DNA of 64,000 nt, from positions 1,506,864 to 1,570,863 of the forward strand of contig CP059430.1 of assembly GCA_013874835.1 (NCBI GenBank), given 5' to 3'. Under the pieces are notes generated by a model, which saw only the letters and a list, made by a program, of their open reading frames with translations, was not told where the DNA came from and did not search any database. Numbering within the stretch: the stretch's first letter is position 1; each line of letters starts with the position of its first letter. The position numbers and the translations under genes were made by a program. Below are positions 1 through 9,342 of this stretch, in pieces. The stretch is from Carnobacteriaceae bacterium zg-84. Lineage in GTDB: Bacteria; Bacillota; Bacilli; Lactobacillales; Aerococcaceae.

Positions 1-347
1 AATTTTGATGTGATTGGTTCTCTCGGTTTTGCTTTTCTGTCTTGTCTTGCATAACCATAATATGGCATAATCACATTGATTGTTTTCGCACTCGCACGTT
101 TTAATGCATCAATCATAATCAATAATTCCATTAAATTATCATTGACTGGATGTGATGTTGACTGTACAACATAAACGTGACAGCCACGTATACTTTCTTC
201 AATATTGACTTTAATCTCTCCATCGCTAAAATGTGAGACCGTTAATTTCCCTAATTCTACTCCAACAGATTCAGCAATTTTTTCGGCTAAAGGTCTATTT
301 GAACTTAGAGAAAAAATCTTCAACTTTGGATCAGAATAATGTACCAT
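1..347 (-). CDS. prs: Ribose-phosphate pyrophosphokinase, N-terminal part (cut by window edge)
   Basis: Translating the left edge on the minus strand gives about 115 residues beginning [17 protein letters not shown]. They continue through [36 protein letters not shown] and [12 protein letters not shown]. These are hallmark N-terminal segments of PRPP synthetase, which makes 5-phosphoribosyl 1-pyrophosphate from ribose 5-phosphate and ATP in the cytoplasm. The ATG at 347 has a GGAGG ribosome site a few bases upstream. The gene follows glmU in the same direction, the usual glmU-prs order in Bacillota. The C-terminal two thirds lie outside the window. Confidence 0.95.
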   Translation of the reverse strand, partial: MVHYSDPKLKIFSLSSNRPLAEKIAESVGVELGKLTVSHFSDGEIKVNIEESIRGCHVYVVQSTSHPVNDNLMELLIMIDALKRASAKTINVIMPYYGYARQDRKAKPREPITSK

Positions 348-439
348 TATGAATTCCTCCGATTATAACAATTATTTTTTAACACTACCCTTATAATACT
401 CCTATTGGTACCGTTTTTCCAGTAAAAACCATACTTTTT

Positions 440-1816
440 TTAATCTTTTTTCGCATAAGGAAGTTTAGTCGCATAATCTTTTTTATTTTCTTGTTTTCCT
501 CTAGCAATCGCAAGAGCATTATCAGGAACATCTTTTGTAATCGTTGAACCCGCAGCTATAAACGCACCATCTCCTATCGTTACCGGAGAAATGATATTAG
601 CGTTACATCCTATAAAACTATCGTGACCAATCGTTGAATGATGTTTATTTTTTCCATCATAATTCACAACAACCGTACCACAACCAACGTTGATACGTTC
701 ACCTAATGTTGCATCTCCAACATACGTTAAATGACCCATTTTTGTATCATTACCAATCGTTGTATTTTTTACTTCAACAAAGTTTCCAACATGGACACGC
801 TCATGTAAAATTGTATTCGGACGAATATGTGCCATTGGACCAATATCTGAGAAAGAATGGATATAAGATTTTTCTAAACAAGAAGATTTTACCGTGATAT
901 GATTTTCAAGTGTCATATCAACTAATTCAGAATTCATACCAATGAAACAATTTTGTCCAATCACCGTTTTTCCTTTTAAGTAAACATTTGGTTCAATAAT
1001 CGTATCTGAGCCAATTTGTACATCACTATCAATATATGTCGCATTAGCATCAATTAGTGTTACACCATTTCTCATGTGTTGTTCATTGATACGTTTCCGC
1101 ATTAGTACATTCGCTTGTTGTAAAGCAACTCTATCATTGACACCTAAACTTTCTTCTAAAGAATCCATTTGATAAGCTGTCACGATTTCTTGATTGTTTT
1201 TCAAAATTTCAAGCACATCTGGTAAATAATATTCTCCTTGTGCATTATCATTATTAACATATTCTAACGCTTCAAACAAAGCACGATTATCAAACACATA
1301 TGTGCCTGTATTAATTTCTTTAATCAAACGTTCTTCTTCTGTTGCATCTTTATGCTCAACATTTTTTAAAACATGCCCATTTCCATCACGAATGACACGT
1401 CCATATCCAGTTGGATCATCTGCAATTGCAGTTAAAATGGTTGCTTTCGCTTGTTTTTCTAAATGATATGCCATTGCTTTTTCAATCGTTTCTGCTTGAA
1501 TAAGTGGTGTATCGCCACATAGCACAATCGTGATACCATCTTTATCACCTAAAAATGATTTCGCTTGTTTTACAGCATGGCCTGTTCCTAATTGTTCCTC
1601 TTGCAACGCATAAACACAACGATCTTTCATCAAATCTTTCACATCATTAGCACCATGGCCTACAATCGTTACAATTTCTTTAACGCCTGATTTTTCAACT
1701 TGAGAAACAACATGCTCCACCATTGCTTTTCCACATACATGATGTAAAACTTTATATAACGAGGACTTCATACGTGTCCCTTTTCCTGCGGCTAAAATAA
1801 TCGCAAATTTATTCAT
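440..1816 (-). CDS. glmU: Bifunctional GlmU: GlcNAc-1-phosphate uridyltransferase / GlcN-1-phosphate acetyltransferase
   Basis: This 458-residue protein makes UDP-N-acetylglucosamine for peptidoglycan. The N-terminal nucleotidyltransferase domain (about 1-230) carries the LAAGKGTRM signature at residues 8-16. The C-terminal half (about 250-445) is a left-handed beta-helix of hexapeptide repeats, for example [20 protein letters not shown] and [12 protein letters not shown]. The YVGDATLG and [12 protein letters not shown] stretches match the acetyltransferase active-site region. The length is normal for the family. It lies 92 bp upstream of prs in the same direction, so co-transcription is likely. 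The ATG is preceded by AAGGAGATG. Confidence 0.97.
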   Translation of the reverse strand: MNKFAIILAAGKGTRMKSSLYKVLHHVCGKAMVEHVVSQVEKSGVKEIVTIVGHGANDVKDLMKDRCVYALQEEQLGTGHAVKQAKSFLGDKDGITIVLCGDTPLIQAETIEKAMAYHLEKQAKATILTAIADDPTGYGRVIRDGNGHVLKNVEHKDATEEERLIKEINTGTYVFDNRALFEALEYVNNDNAQGEYYLPDVLEILKNNQEIVTAYQMDSLEESLGVNDRVALQQANVLMRKRINEQHMRNGVTLIDANATYIDSDVQIGSDTIIEPNVYLKGKTVIGQNCFIGMNSELVDMTLENHITVKSSCLEKSYIHSFSDIGPMAHIRPNTILHERVHVGNFVEVKNTTIGNDTKMGHLTYVGDATLGERINVGCGTVVVNYDGKNKHHSTIGHDSFIGCNANIISPVTIGDGAFIAAGSTITKDVPDNALAIARGKQENKKDYATKLPYAKKD

Positions 1817-1872
1817 GTTACATCTCCTTTTTCTTTACTCTTTACATAGTATATACCACTTTACAACAAGAT

Positions 1873-1903
1873 AAAAGAGATGTTCGTCTAAAACACCTCT
1901 TTT
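1873..1903 (-). terminator. Hairpin terminator after the ABC permease gene
   Basis: A 12-bp stem (AAAAGAGATGTT / AACACCTCTTTT, one G-U pair) lies six bases past the stop of the permease gene. A T-rich stretch follows on the minus strand. It separates the exporter operon from glmU. Confidence 0.7.
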
Positions 1904-1908
1904 ATTAT

Positions 1909-4900
1909 TTATTCAACTGATTTTAAAGCTTCTAGCATATCTACTTTTTTTAAATAACGATGAACAATATATCCTAAACCAATGAGTAGTAGTATCAGCA
2001 AAATAGTAGGAAGTATATAAACATACATTGCCACATTTGGATTAAACATAATATTATCTGGTGGTACCATGCCAATAATATATTGATGCAAAAGATGTCC
2101 TAATCCAAATCCAACAAAAACACCAATAATAGATAAATACATCGTTTCTTTATAGATATATAAAGTTACTTCTTTATCATAAAAACCTAATACTTTAATC
2201 GTTGACAATTCTCGAATACGTTCAGCAACATTGATATTAGTTAAATTATATAAAATAACAATAGCTAATAGCACAGACGATATAATCAAGACCGACATGA
2301 CTTTATTCAATGATGTCACAACTGTTTGAATGAGATTTTTATACGTTGTATTTTGTGCCACAGCTTTGACACCACTCAACATCATAAAATCAGTTGCTTT
2401 CTTTTGAATGTTTTCGTCTGTATGAACCATGGATTTCACTAAATACGCATTTATTTTGAATGGCTTATTGAACACTTCTTCATAATAGTGTTTCGTAATA
2501 AACGCAAAATGCCCCATATACATTTCCGTAATGCCTGAAATCTTCATGCTCCATTCATTTTTGTTTTCATCAAGAAATACAACTGTATCACCAATCTTAA
2601 CATTTAGTAACATTGCCAATCTTTCCGATAAAACAATACCTCTATCTGTTAAATCAATCGATTTTTGTGTTTGCCGATTTTGAAGTTTTATATACTCTTG
2701 AAAAGCTGTTTTTTGTTCATTATCAACAGCAATCATTGTTATTTGTTGTTCATCTTTTTTTACTCCTGCAACTTTTATCAATGTTTGAGAATATGTCGGT
2801 AAAAAAGATGACACATCAGAAGATGACAATGCATGAGATAAATCTATTTTTTCTTGTGATGTCATATGATTTTTTTGTGCCACAATCATATCGTATATCA
2901 CAATATCACCAAACTGTTTTGTACTCAATTCTTCAATGGATGAACGAATACCTAATCCCGTATATAAAAGTGCTATCGAACCAGATACACCAAAAATAGT
3001 CATCAACATACGTTTTTTATATCGGAAAATATTACGAGCTGTTACTTTTTGTGTAAAACTCATACGTGACCAAATAGGTGTTACATACTCCAATAAAATT
3101 TTTGCCCCCGATACGACAGGAGGTTTTGGCAACAATAATTGTGCCGGTTTAGCATTTAATTCTTTTTTAACAACTAAATACGCAGGTAAAACAGCACTAA
3201 TGAAAGCTAACAGGCATGACAAGAAAATATATTCCGGATAAATATATAGTTCAATTTTGGGGATACTTACACTATGACTATACGTATCATAAATAACATT
3301 CGGAAGAACAATATGCCCTAGTAAAACACCAATTAGTGTACCAATCATACTTGCTGTAAAGCCGTATATTATAAATTTTTTATAAATATCTTTATCGGTA
3401 TAACCCAATGCTTTAAACGTCCCTATAATCAAACGTTCTTCATCAACAAAACGTGTCATTGTCGTAAATGTTACTAATGCAGCTACAAAATACAAAACAA
3501 TGGGAAAGATATTTCCAACAGCATCAATCACATTTGCATTACTTTCATACGAACGATATCCGGCTGACCACGGTGTTTCTCGTCTAGTATACACATGATA
3601 AACAGGTTCTTCTAATACGCTCAATTTTTCTTTAGCATCTGCTAATTTTTGTTCTCCATCACTTATATCAACATCCGCTTTTTGTTTTTGTACAAAATAC
3701 TCTTGCCGTTTATTTGTAAGTGATTCTTCATTTATCGATAAATCTCTTTCTTTTTCTTGAAGAGTTTTTAGTCCTTGCTCATACTCTGATACACCGTTTG
3801 TGTATTGCTCTATTTGTTCATTTAACTGGGCTTGTCCTTGTTCATAAGATTGTTTTCCAGTTTCTAATTGTACAGCTTGTTGTTCCCATTGTTCTTTTGG
3901 TAAAATAGCAATCGCTTTTTGAAGTGCTACTTCTTTTTCTTGTAGCATTTGATAAGTTTCATCAAGTTGAAATTGAGCAATGGCAAGCTCTTCACGTGCA
4001 TTATCTAGTTGAATTTTCCTTTGTTGTAATGTTTCTTTGGCTTGTTCAAGCTTTTCTTTCCCCTCATCAATACGTTCTTTGGCATCTTCTAATTGTGAAT
4101 GTGCATCTGTTAACGTTTGTTTAGCATTCTTTAAGTCACTTTCTTTTTCATCGATTATTTCTTGTGTCTTAGATACGATACTATCCAATCTCTTTTTAGG
4201 TTGTTGCTTCAACAATGTTTGCACTGTTTCTTTGTATGCGTGTACCTTTTGTAAATACATTTCTTGGTACGGATTGGCACCTACTAAATCGTGGTAAGAT
4301 AAACGCGCAATCATATAAACCGAACTGTCAAATACTTTTTCTGTCACAATACCATAAGCAGATAACTCTCCTGTTCCAACAGTTGTCACACCTAAATCAA
4401 CTTTAGATAATATATCCGTTGACCGTATATACCCGACCACTTTAAATGTATGATTGTTTAATTTATCTTGTTCTCTTGCTTCAAAAGTCAATGTATCCGA
4501 TAGTGCCACTTTATCTTTTTGCATATCAAACACAGCAATTTCATCTTCTTTTTCAGGCAAGCGCCCTTCAACCAGCTCGTATTGTGAAATATTTTTTGGT
4601 TTTGACAGCAAGCGATACGTTTGAGTCGTATCTTTTAATAATACATCACTAAAATAACCATATTCAATGAACGCTTGTTGAAAAAGTGTTTCTAATAAAT
4701 CTTGGTCGTCCTTATCTAAACCATAGTCACTTAACACACTTATATCTGCCGTTTGATGTGTTTTAAAATAGTGTTGCCCGGTTACTTGCATATCTGGTGC
4801 TGTCACTTTTAAACCTACTAAAGCAAAAGAACCTAATGCCATTAACGAAATGATCGACAAAAAGCGCCCTTTTGATTTAGAAAACGATTGCCGAATATCT

Positions 4901-4923
4901 TTCCAAAATATTTTTCTTTTCAT
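1909..4923 (-). CDS. Large FtsX-like ABC transporter permease with an extracytoplasmic coiled coil
   Basis: This 1004-residue membrane protein has an N-terminal transmembrane segment (about 20-40), then a large extracytoplasmic region. Residues about 250-440 are rich in Glu, Gln, Lys and Ala heptads, a long coiled coil. Two FtsX-type four-helix modules follow, at about 470-620 and 860-990. The C-terminal module contains NINVAERIRELSTIKVLGFYDKEV, typical of FtsX-like permeases. It has the form of the single large permeases that pair with a MacB-type ATPase to move lipids, peptides or drugs. The ATPase gene lies immediately upstream (5-base gap). The substrate is unknown. Co-transcription with the ATPase and control by the divergent TetR gene are inferred. 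Confidence 0.85.
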   Translation of the reverse strand: MKRKIFWKDIRQSFSKSKGRFLSIISLMALGSFALVGLKVTAPDMQVTGQHYFKTHQTADISVLSDYGLDKDDQDLLETLFQQAFIEYGYFSDVLLKDTTQTYRLLSKPKNISQYELVEGRLPEKEDEIAVFDMQKDKVALSDTLTFEAREQDKLNNHTFKVVGYIRSTDILSKVDLGVTTVGTGELSAYGIVTEKVFDSSVYMIARLSYHDLVGANPYQEMYLQKVHAYKETVQTLLKQQPKKRLDSIVSKTQEIIDEKESDLKNAKQTLTDAHSQLEDAKERIDEGKEKLEQAKETLQQRKIQLDNAREELAIAQFQLDETYQMLQEKEVALQKAIAILPKEQWEQQAVQLETGKQSYEQGQAQLNEQIEQYTNGVSEYEQGLKTLQEKERDLSINEESLTNKRQEYFVQKQKADVDISDGEQKLADAKEKLSVLEEPVYHVYTRRETPWSAGYRSYESNANVIDAVGNIFPIVLYFVAALVTFTTMTRFVDEERLIIGTFKALGYTDKDIYKKFIIYGFTASMIGTLIGVLLGHIVLPNVIYDTYSHSVSIPKIELYIYPEYIFLSCLLAFISAVLPAYLVVKKELNAKPAQLLLPKPPVVSGAKILLEYVTPIWSRMSFTQKVTARNIFRYKKRMLMTIFGVSGSIALLYTGLGIRSSIEELSTKQFGDIVIYDMIVAQKNHMTSQEKIDLSHALSSSDVSSFLPTYSQTLIKVAGVKKDEQQITMIAVDNEQKTAFQEYIKLQNRQTQKSIDLTDRGIVLSERLAMLLNVKIGDTVVFLDENKNEWSMKISGITEMYMGHFAFITKHYYEEVFNKPFKINAYLVKSMVHTDENIQKKATDFMMLSGVKAVAQNTTYKNLIQTVVTSLNKVMSVLIISSVLLAIVILYNLTNINVAERIRELSTIKVLGFYDKEVTLYIYKETMYLSIIGVFVGFGLGHLLHQYIIGMVPPDNIMFNPNVAMYVYILPTILLILLLIGLGYIVHRYLKKVDMLEALKSVE

Positions 4924-4928
4924 ACCTT

Positions 4929-5630
4929 TTAATACTCCAATTCTTGAATATCTTTAGGTTTCTCATTCACTACAATATTCTTCACACTCGCATCATGCAT
5001 ATAAATCACTCGATCTGCAATAGGGGCTAATGCACTATTGTGTGTCACAATAATAACTGTCGTTCCTTTTTCTCGTGCCATGTTTTGTAAAATCTGCAAA
5101 ATATGTTTTCCGGTTTGATAATCTAATGCTCCAGTTGGTTCATCACATAATAAAATTTTAGGGTTTTTAGCAACTGCTCTAGCGATTGCTACACGTTGCT
5201 GCTCTCCACCAGATAATTGAGCAGGAAAGTTATGGATACGGTTTTCTAAACCAACATCCTTTAATACCATTTGTGCGTCTAAAGCATCTTTAACAATTTC
5301 AGATGCCAATTCAACATTTTCTTTTGCTGTTAAATTTCCTACTAAGTTATAAAATTGAAAAACAAAACCAACATCTTCTCGTCTATATGTCGTTAATTCT
5401 TTTTTTGAATATCGTTCTATATGAATACCGTCGATAATAATTTCTCCCTCATCGTTCGTATCCATTCCACCTAAAATATTTAATACTGTTGATTTACCTG
5501 CACCCGATGCACCTAGTATAATCACAAGTTCGCCTTTTTCAATAGAAAACGTCACATCACGATTTGCAATAATTTCTGTTTCTCCGACTTGATAGCGTTT
5601 ATAGCTATGCTTCATTTCAATATAAGACAT
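4929..5630 (-). CDS. ABC transporter ATP-binding protein (MacB/LolD type)
   Basis: This 233-residue cytoplasmic ATPase has a Walker A motif GASGAGKS at residues 40-47, a signature LSGGEQQR, and Walker B ILLCDEP followed by TGALD. The TGALD extension is characteristic of the MacB/LolD/FtsE-like subgroup. It energises the large FtsX-like permease encoded directly downstream. Its start is about 120 bp from the divergent TetR-family gene, which is the likely local regulator. The substrate cannot be deduced. Confidence 0.93.
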   Translation of the reverse strand: MSYIEMKHSYKRYQVGETEIIANRDVTFSIEKGELVIILGASGAGKSTVLNILGGMDTNDEGEIIIDGIHIERYSKKELTTYRREDVGFVFQFYNLVGNLTAKENVELASEIVKDALDAQMVLKDVGLENRIHNFPAQLSGGEQQRVAIARAVAKNPKILLCDEPTGALDYQTGKHILQILQNMAREKGTTVIIVTHNSALAPIADRVIYMHDASVKNIVVNEKPKDIQELEY

Positions 5631-5655
5631 TTATATCCTCTTTCTGTTAAATAAA

Positions 5656-5665
5656 CAACATGTTG
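5656..5665. promoter_or_regulatory. Possible TetR operator (perfect 10-bp palindrome CAACATGTTG)
   Basis: CAACATGTTG is a perfect dyad in the 120-bp divergent region between the ABC ATPase gene and the TetR-family gene. TetR regulators commonly bind such dyads to control themselves and a divergent transporter. The assignment is positional only. Confidence 0.35.
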
Positions 5666-5750
5666 ATTTAATACTACCTTCAGTATATAATCAGCATATC
5701 TAAAAAGCAATAAACAATCCATTTCAAAGTGTTCATATAAAGGAGATACA

Positions 5751-6278
5751 ATGCAACAACGTCACACAGAAACAAAAACCCTTATAAAAAAAGTCTTTAC
5801 AACATTACTATTAAAACATGATTTTGAAACTATTACTATCAGCATGATAACACGAGAAGCACGTATCAACCGTGGCACATTTTATTTGCATTATCTTGAT
5901 AAATACGATTTATTAGAACAATTAAAACAAGAATTGACCTCTAATCTATTTAATATTATTCTTATTGATAATCCAAATGAACATACAATTGATATTATTA
6001 TCGAGGCTTTAACTTATTTAAAGAAAAATTTTGATTTCATTTATGCATTATCTATGAACCAAAGCGTCCATTTAGCAATAGAAATCCGAAAATTCCTAGA
6101 AGAATTATTAAAAGTAGCACCTGTTTTACATCAAAAAATTTCACAATATAAAAGTCTTCCGTTCCTATATGCTAAAGAGGTTTTTTTCTCCAGCATGGAG
6201 GCAATTATCCTTTATTGGATAAAAACGGGTGCAAATGAAACACCTCAAGAAATGGCACAAATTTTAAATAGTATATAA
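5751..6278 (+). CDS. TetR/AcrR-family transcriptional regulator
   Basis: This 175-residue protein has a TetR-type N-terminal helix-turn-helix: TITISMITREARINRGTFYLHY fits the pattern (I)xxIxxxAxVxRGTFYxHF at about residues 25-48. The C-terminal half is helical and should form the ligand or dimer domain. The ATG has an AAAGGAG site. It is divergent from the ABC exporter operon, so the likely role is ligand-responsive repression of that exporter. The inducer is unknown. Confidence 0.88.
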   Translation: MQQRHTETKTLIKKVFTTLLLKHDFETITISMITREARINRGTFYLHYLDKYDLLEQLKQELTSNLFNIILIDNPNEHTIDIIIEALTYLKKNFDFIYALSMNQSVHLAIEIRKFLEELLKVAPVLHQKISQYKSLPFLYAKEVFFSSMEAIILYWIKTGANETPQEMAQILNSI

Positions 6279-6279
6279 A

Positions 6280-6311
6280 AAGACCTATCGAAATCATTTC
6301 AAATAGGTCTT
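6280..6311. terminator. Bidirectional terminator between the tetR-like gene and lipL
   Basis: A 9-bp stem, AAGACCTAT / ATAGGTCTT, with a 14-nt loop lies between two convergent genes. A-runs on the left and T-runs on the right suit termination in both directions. Confidence 0.75.
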
Positions 6312-7134
6312 ATACTTTTTTATTTCTTTCAATCATTTTTTCATAAAAAGAGTGGTATTCTTTTCTTAGAGTATCTGTTATTTGAAAAGTTTTTAAATCA
6401 ACATTTTTAGATACTAATAAATCGATCATCGCCATTTTTAAATCATTGACGGTCAATGATACGTCCAATAAATCGGATAAATTTGCCATAACCTCTGGGT
6501 GAACCTCTGGAAATTTAAAGGTCGTTTCTTCGTCTTGCAAACCTGAAACGTAAAAATCTCTAATAAGTTCTCCTCTTTTTTGTTGATTACCACACACGCT
6601 TAAATAAACAGAAATAGACACACCCTCTTTAAATCGTCTTTGTGCAATACCTGCGAATTTTTTCCCATTTATACTTAAATCAAAATCTCCAGGACAATAA
6701 GAATGTTCAATTAAACGATACTCCACAGATGCTTTATATGGTTTTAATAATTCCTGAATAAATGTTGTCATAAATAAATAACCATCTTGAATAGAGAATT
6801 TGTCATATTTTAATTTTGGTATCACAAATGAAAAATTCAAAATCCCTTCATCCGCAACAACAGCTAATCCTCCCACATTTCGTACAACAGCACGATAGCC
6901 ATGCGTGCGAATATGTTTAATGCCTTTGTCACAATATGGCAAGCGTCTATCTAGCATACCTAAAATAACAGTATCTTGCATTGGCCAAATGTGTAAAATT
7001 GTTTGGTTAATGTTACGATTTACTTCACGTAAAAAAACATCTCCCCAAGCAAATGGTTGGTATAGTTGTTCAGAAATCATCATTTTATCTTCAAACACAT
7101 ATAAAGGCGTTTTAAAATTAGTGGTGATGTCCAC
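6310..7134 (-). CDS. lipL: LipL-like octanoyl/lipoyl-[GcvH]:protein N-acyltransferase
   Basis: This protein (274 residues from the chosen start) belongs to the biotin/lipoate ligase fold. It contains YRAVVRNVGGLAVVADEGILN and the stretch HSYCPGDFDLSINGKKFAGIAQRR. Its Cys matches the acyl-thioester cysteine of LipL-type amidotransferases, which pass octanoyl or lipoyl groups between GcvH and E2 subunits. I chose a GTG start at 7134 because GGAGG lies 8 nt upstream and a longer reading frame would run far into the preceding gene. With this start it overlaps the upstream small gene by 17 nt, indicating translational coupling. A standalone lipoate ligase is less likely given the SYCPG motif. Confidence 0.85.
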   Translation of the reverse strand: MDITTNFKTPLYVFEDKMMISEQLYQPFAWGDVFLREVNRNINQTILHIWPMQDTVILGMLDRRLPYCDKGIKHIRTHGYRAVVRNVGGLAVVADEGILNFSFVIPKLKYDKFSIQDGYLFMTTFIQELLKPYKASVEYRLIEHSYCPGDFDLSINGKKFAGIAQRRFKEGVSISVYLSVCGNQQKRGELIRDFYVSGLQDEETTFKFPEVHPEVMANLSDLLDVSLTVNDLKMAMIDLLVSKNVDLKTFQITDTLRKEYHSFYEKMIERNKKV

Positions 7135-7465
7135 AACAACATCCTCCATTACAATCATGTTCATGCTCTTCTTCGATACTAAATTCAATGCCACTATGTG
7201 TTATAAATTCTTCATTTGTTAAATGTGCTGATTGTTTCACTAACACATCATCAATATATGTTAGAGGTAAAATGTTATTTGTTTGTTCATTTATCAATGT
7301 TTCAACTTTTTCAGGAAATACATCTTTTCCATAAACCACATAAGCTGTTTCAAAACTATCTAAACTACCTAAGCCTTCAAGAATTAACTCAACACGTTGT
7401 ACTTCTTGTCGAGTATCAAAATCATCAGTTTCATTCACTAATTTATCAAATACTTCAATTTTCAT
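7118..7465 (-). CDS. Small protein with a Cys/His metal-binding tail (function unknown)
   Basis: This 115-residue cytoplasmic protein has a mixed alpha/beta body. A stretch such as NNILPLTYIDDVLVKQSAHLTNEEF recalls thioredoxin-like ArsD-type proteins, though no cysteines sit near the N-terminus. The C-terminus is EEEHEHDCNGGCCCGHHH, four Cys and five His in the last 18 residues, a clear metal-binding or delivery tail. It overlaps the lipL start by 17 nt, so the two are probably made together. A link between metal handling and lipoyl transfer is only inferred. I do not recognise a characterised family with certainty. Confidence 0.75.
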   Translation of the reverse strand: MKIEVFDKLVNETDDFDTRQEVQRVELILEGLGSLDSFETAYVVYGKDVFPEKVETLINEQTNNILPLTYIDDVLVKQSAHLTNEEFITHSGIEFSIEEEHEHDCNGGCCCGHHH

Positions 7466-7557
7466 GATGACATTCCTTTCTTAAATCAATCTGTCTATAC
7501 GTATCTTATCATATCCGTTTACAATATGGAATTATTGTCTATTTTAGCCAATAAAAA

Positions 7558-7604
7558 GGTTCTTCTTCAAATCGTATTGGACCAATACGATTTGAAGAAG
7601 AACC
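7558..7604. repeat. 47-nt perfect palindrome resembling two ISL3 ends head to head
   Basis: Two perfectly complementary 23-nt arms are separated by one base (position 7581). Each arm begins GGTTCTTCTTCAAAT and ends CGTATTGG. Compared with the left end of the ISL3 element at 26158 (GGCTCTTCGTCAAAT then TGTGTTGG), 19 of 23 positions agree. It lies upstream of the Cys/His-tail gene and beyond the gldA terminator. I see no convincing 8-bp target duplication. It may be a miniature IS-derived element. Confidence 0.7.
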
Positions 7605-7605
7605 C

Positions 7606-7639
7606 AAAAAAAGAGCGATAAGCCAACCTTATCGCTCTT
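7606..7639 (-). terminator. gldA terminator
   Basis: A perfect 11-bp stem, AAGAGCGATAA / TTATCGCTCTT, with a 7-nt loop is followed on the minus strand by a run of T. It lies about 13 bp past the gldA stop. Confidence 0.85.
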
Positions 7640-7651
7640 GCATTAACACAT

Positions 7652-8746
7652 TTATTTCGCTAAATTTGTCACGTAAGCATCAACAGCTAAAATAGCAGCC
7701 GTTACATCTTCTGCCGTTACTTTGAATGGCATTTGATGAATCGTTTCCCCTTCAATAGTTGCTTGTTGTCCAACTTTTAATAAGTCTTCATAACTTGCAT
7801 TTTCAAGATGTAATTCTTTTAATGTTGTTGGTAATCCAAGTGATTGATAGAAATGAATGTATTTATCTAATTCTTCTTTTGGAGCATTTTCTAATACAAG
7901 TTGTGTTAATGTACCATACGCAACTTTTTCACCATGTGTTAAATGATGGATATCTCCTGTTAAAGCTGTGAATCCATTATGAATAGCGTGTGCAGCTGCC
8001 AAACCAGCACTTTCAAAACCAAGACCACTTAACAATGTGTTAGCTTCAACTACTTCTTCTAATGCTTTTGTCACAACTTTTGCTTTATTACTTGCCATTG
8101 CTTCTAATCCTTTAGCAAACAATGTACGTTCACATGTTTGTGCAATTGCAATACCTGCAAGTGTTTGATAACCTCCTGCCATTGTTTCACCATTTTTTTG
8201 TAAAACAGCACGAGCTTCTACCCATGTTGCCAATCCATCAGCAATACCTGAGGCTAATAAACGTGTTGGTGCTTGACTAATAACTTTTGTATCCACAACG
8301 ACTAGTTCTGGGTTTTTAGAATAGAAAATATATTTATCAAATGCACCTTCATCTGTATAAATAACAGATAAAGCAGAACATGGAGCATCTGTTGAAGCAA
8401 TTGTTGGTGCAATAACTACTGGTACTCCCATTAAATCAGCAATCGCTTTGGCACTATCTAATGTTTTACCACCACCAAGACCAATGACAACATCGTTTCC
8501 TTCTGCTTTCCCTACTGCTACAACACGATTCACTTCATTATCTGATGCTTCACCATTAAATGCTACTCGAGTTGCACTGAACTCATTTTCTGATAATGCA
8601 GTTAAATATTTTTTTCCTACAATATCATATACAACATCATCACAAAGTACGAGTGGTTTTGTTCCTAATGCTTTAATATGATCTAAGCTTGTAAATAAAA
8701 CATCCTTTCCTTGAATATAACGAGATGGACTTGCAAAAACTTTCAT
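7652..8746 (-). CDS. gldA: Glycerol dehydrogenase (NAD-dependent, iron/zinc alcohol dehydrogenase family)
   Basis: This 364-residue enzyme oxidises glycerol to dihydroxyacetone with NAD. It shows VVIGLGGGKTLDSAKAIAD (NAD-binding GGGKxxD), PTIASTDAPCSALSVIY, and the metal-ligand region AHAIHNGFTAL...THGEKVAYG. The length is normal for GldA. It is flanked by its own promoter region and terminator, so it is probably monocistronic. A Rex-like palindrome overlaps its likely transcription start, consistent with redox control. Confidence 0.95.
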   Translation of the reverse strand: MKVFASPSRYIQGKDVLFTSLDHIKALGTKPLVLCDDVVYDIVGKKYLTALSENEFSATRVAFNGEASDNEVNRVVAVGKAEGNDVVIGLGGGKTLDSAKAIADLMGVPVVIAPTIASTDAPCSALSVIYTDEGAFDKYIFYSKNPELVVVDTKVISQAPTRLLASGIADGLATWVEARAVLQKNGETMAGGYQTLAGIAIAQTCERTLFAKGLEAMASNKAKVVTKALEEVVEANTLLSGLGFESAGLAAAHAIHNGFTALTGDIHHLTHGEKVAYGTLTQLVLENAPKEELDKYIHFYQSLGLPTTLKELHLENASYEDLLKVGQQATIEGETIHQMPFKVTAEDVTAAILAVDAYVTNLAK

Positions 8747-8761
8747 AATTTCCTTCTTTCT

Positions 8762-8779
8762 ATGTGATTACTTTCACAT
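8762..8779 (-). promoter_or_regulatory. Rex-like operator at the gldA promoter
   Basis: The dyad ATGTGATTACTTTCACAT has TGTGA/TCACA half-sites separated by six bases. It is close to the known Rex consensus TTGTGAAnnnnTTCACAA. It lies 16 bp upstream of the gldA start, just downstream of a TAATACATAAT stretch on the minus strand that could supply the -10. Rex senses NADH/NAD, which suits an NAD-linked dehydrogenase. A CRP/FNR-type protein is an alternative binder. Confidence 0.45.
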
Positions 8780-9299
8780 TATGTATTAAAAAAAGCTTTT
8801 TTGCCTTTATTTAATTAAATCATACATCAAAATCCTACTTTTCGCAAGCGTTTTTATTTTATAAAAATATGAAATACTGTTTTAATAATAAATAAAATTT
8901 CAATACCCTACATTGTCTTGTAGATAGTTTTATTCAAATTAATTATGTTAAAATTTACACAAAACAAAAAGCTATATATAATCTATAAGTTTATGATTTT
9001 TTCTGAGTATACCATAAAAATAACTAATATTTTTCACTCCAACGTTGATACAAAGTGATTAAATGTTAGACTTTTCTTTATTTCCTAACTTCCAACACTA
9101 TACAACAATTATAGTTTGGTTGATAAAACAATACTAAATTTATTATATTAGGCGATAAATCTTTCTTTAATACACACATTTTTATATGATACCAAAAAAT
9201 AATCGTTCATAATACATATCATTATATTTTCAAAATGATAAATACCATTTATTAGAGTCGCATTTATTTTTCATCTGAAAAAGACGGTAGCTTTTTACT
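8780..9299. other. AT-rich intergenic region, no gene recognised
   Basis: About 520 bp of very AT-rich sequence lies between the gldA promoter and the ssrA promoter. I found no open frame with a ribosome site, no tRNA-like fold and no strong hairpin. Confidence 0.6.
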
Positions 9300-9327
9300 T
9301 TGACTTTTAATGACTTTCCTATATAAT
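9300..9327 (+). promoter_or_regulatory. Sigma-A promoter of ssrA
   Basis: TTGACT (9300-9305) and TATAAT (9322-9327) are separated by 16 bp. They lie 15 bp upstream of the mature tmRNA 5' end, which leaves a short leader for RNase P to remove. Confidence 0.85.
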
Positions 9328-9342
9328 GAATTTATATAACTT

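Noticed and set aside
8780-9299. Hidden gene in the 520-bp gap before ssrA
   Set aside because: All frames are short, lack ribosome sites, and base composition is far more AT-rich than in the coding sequence around it.
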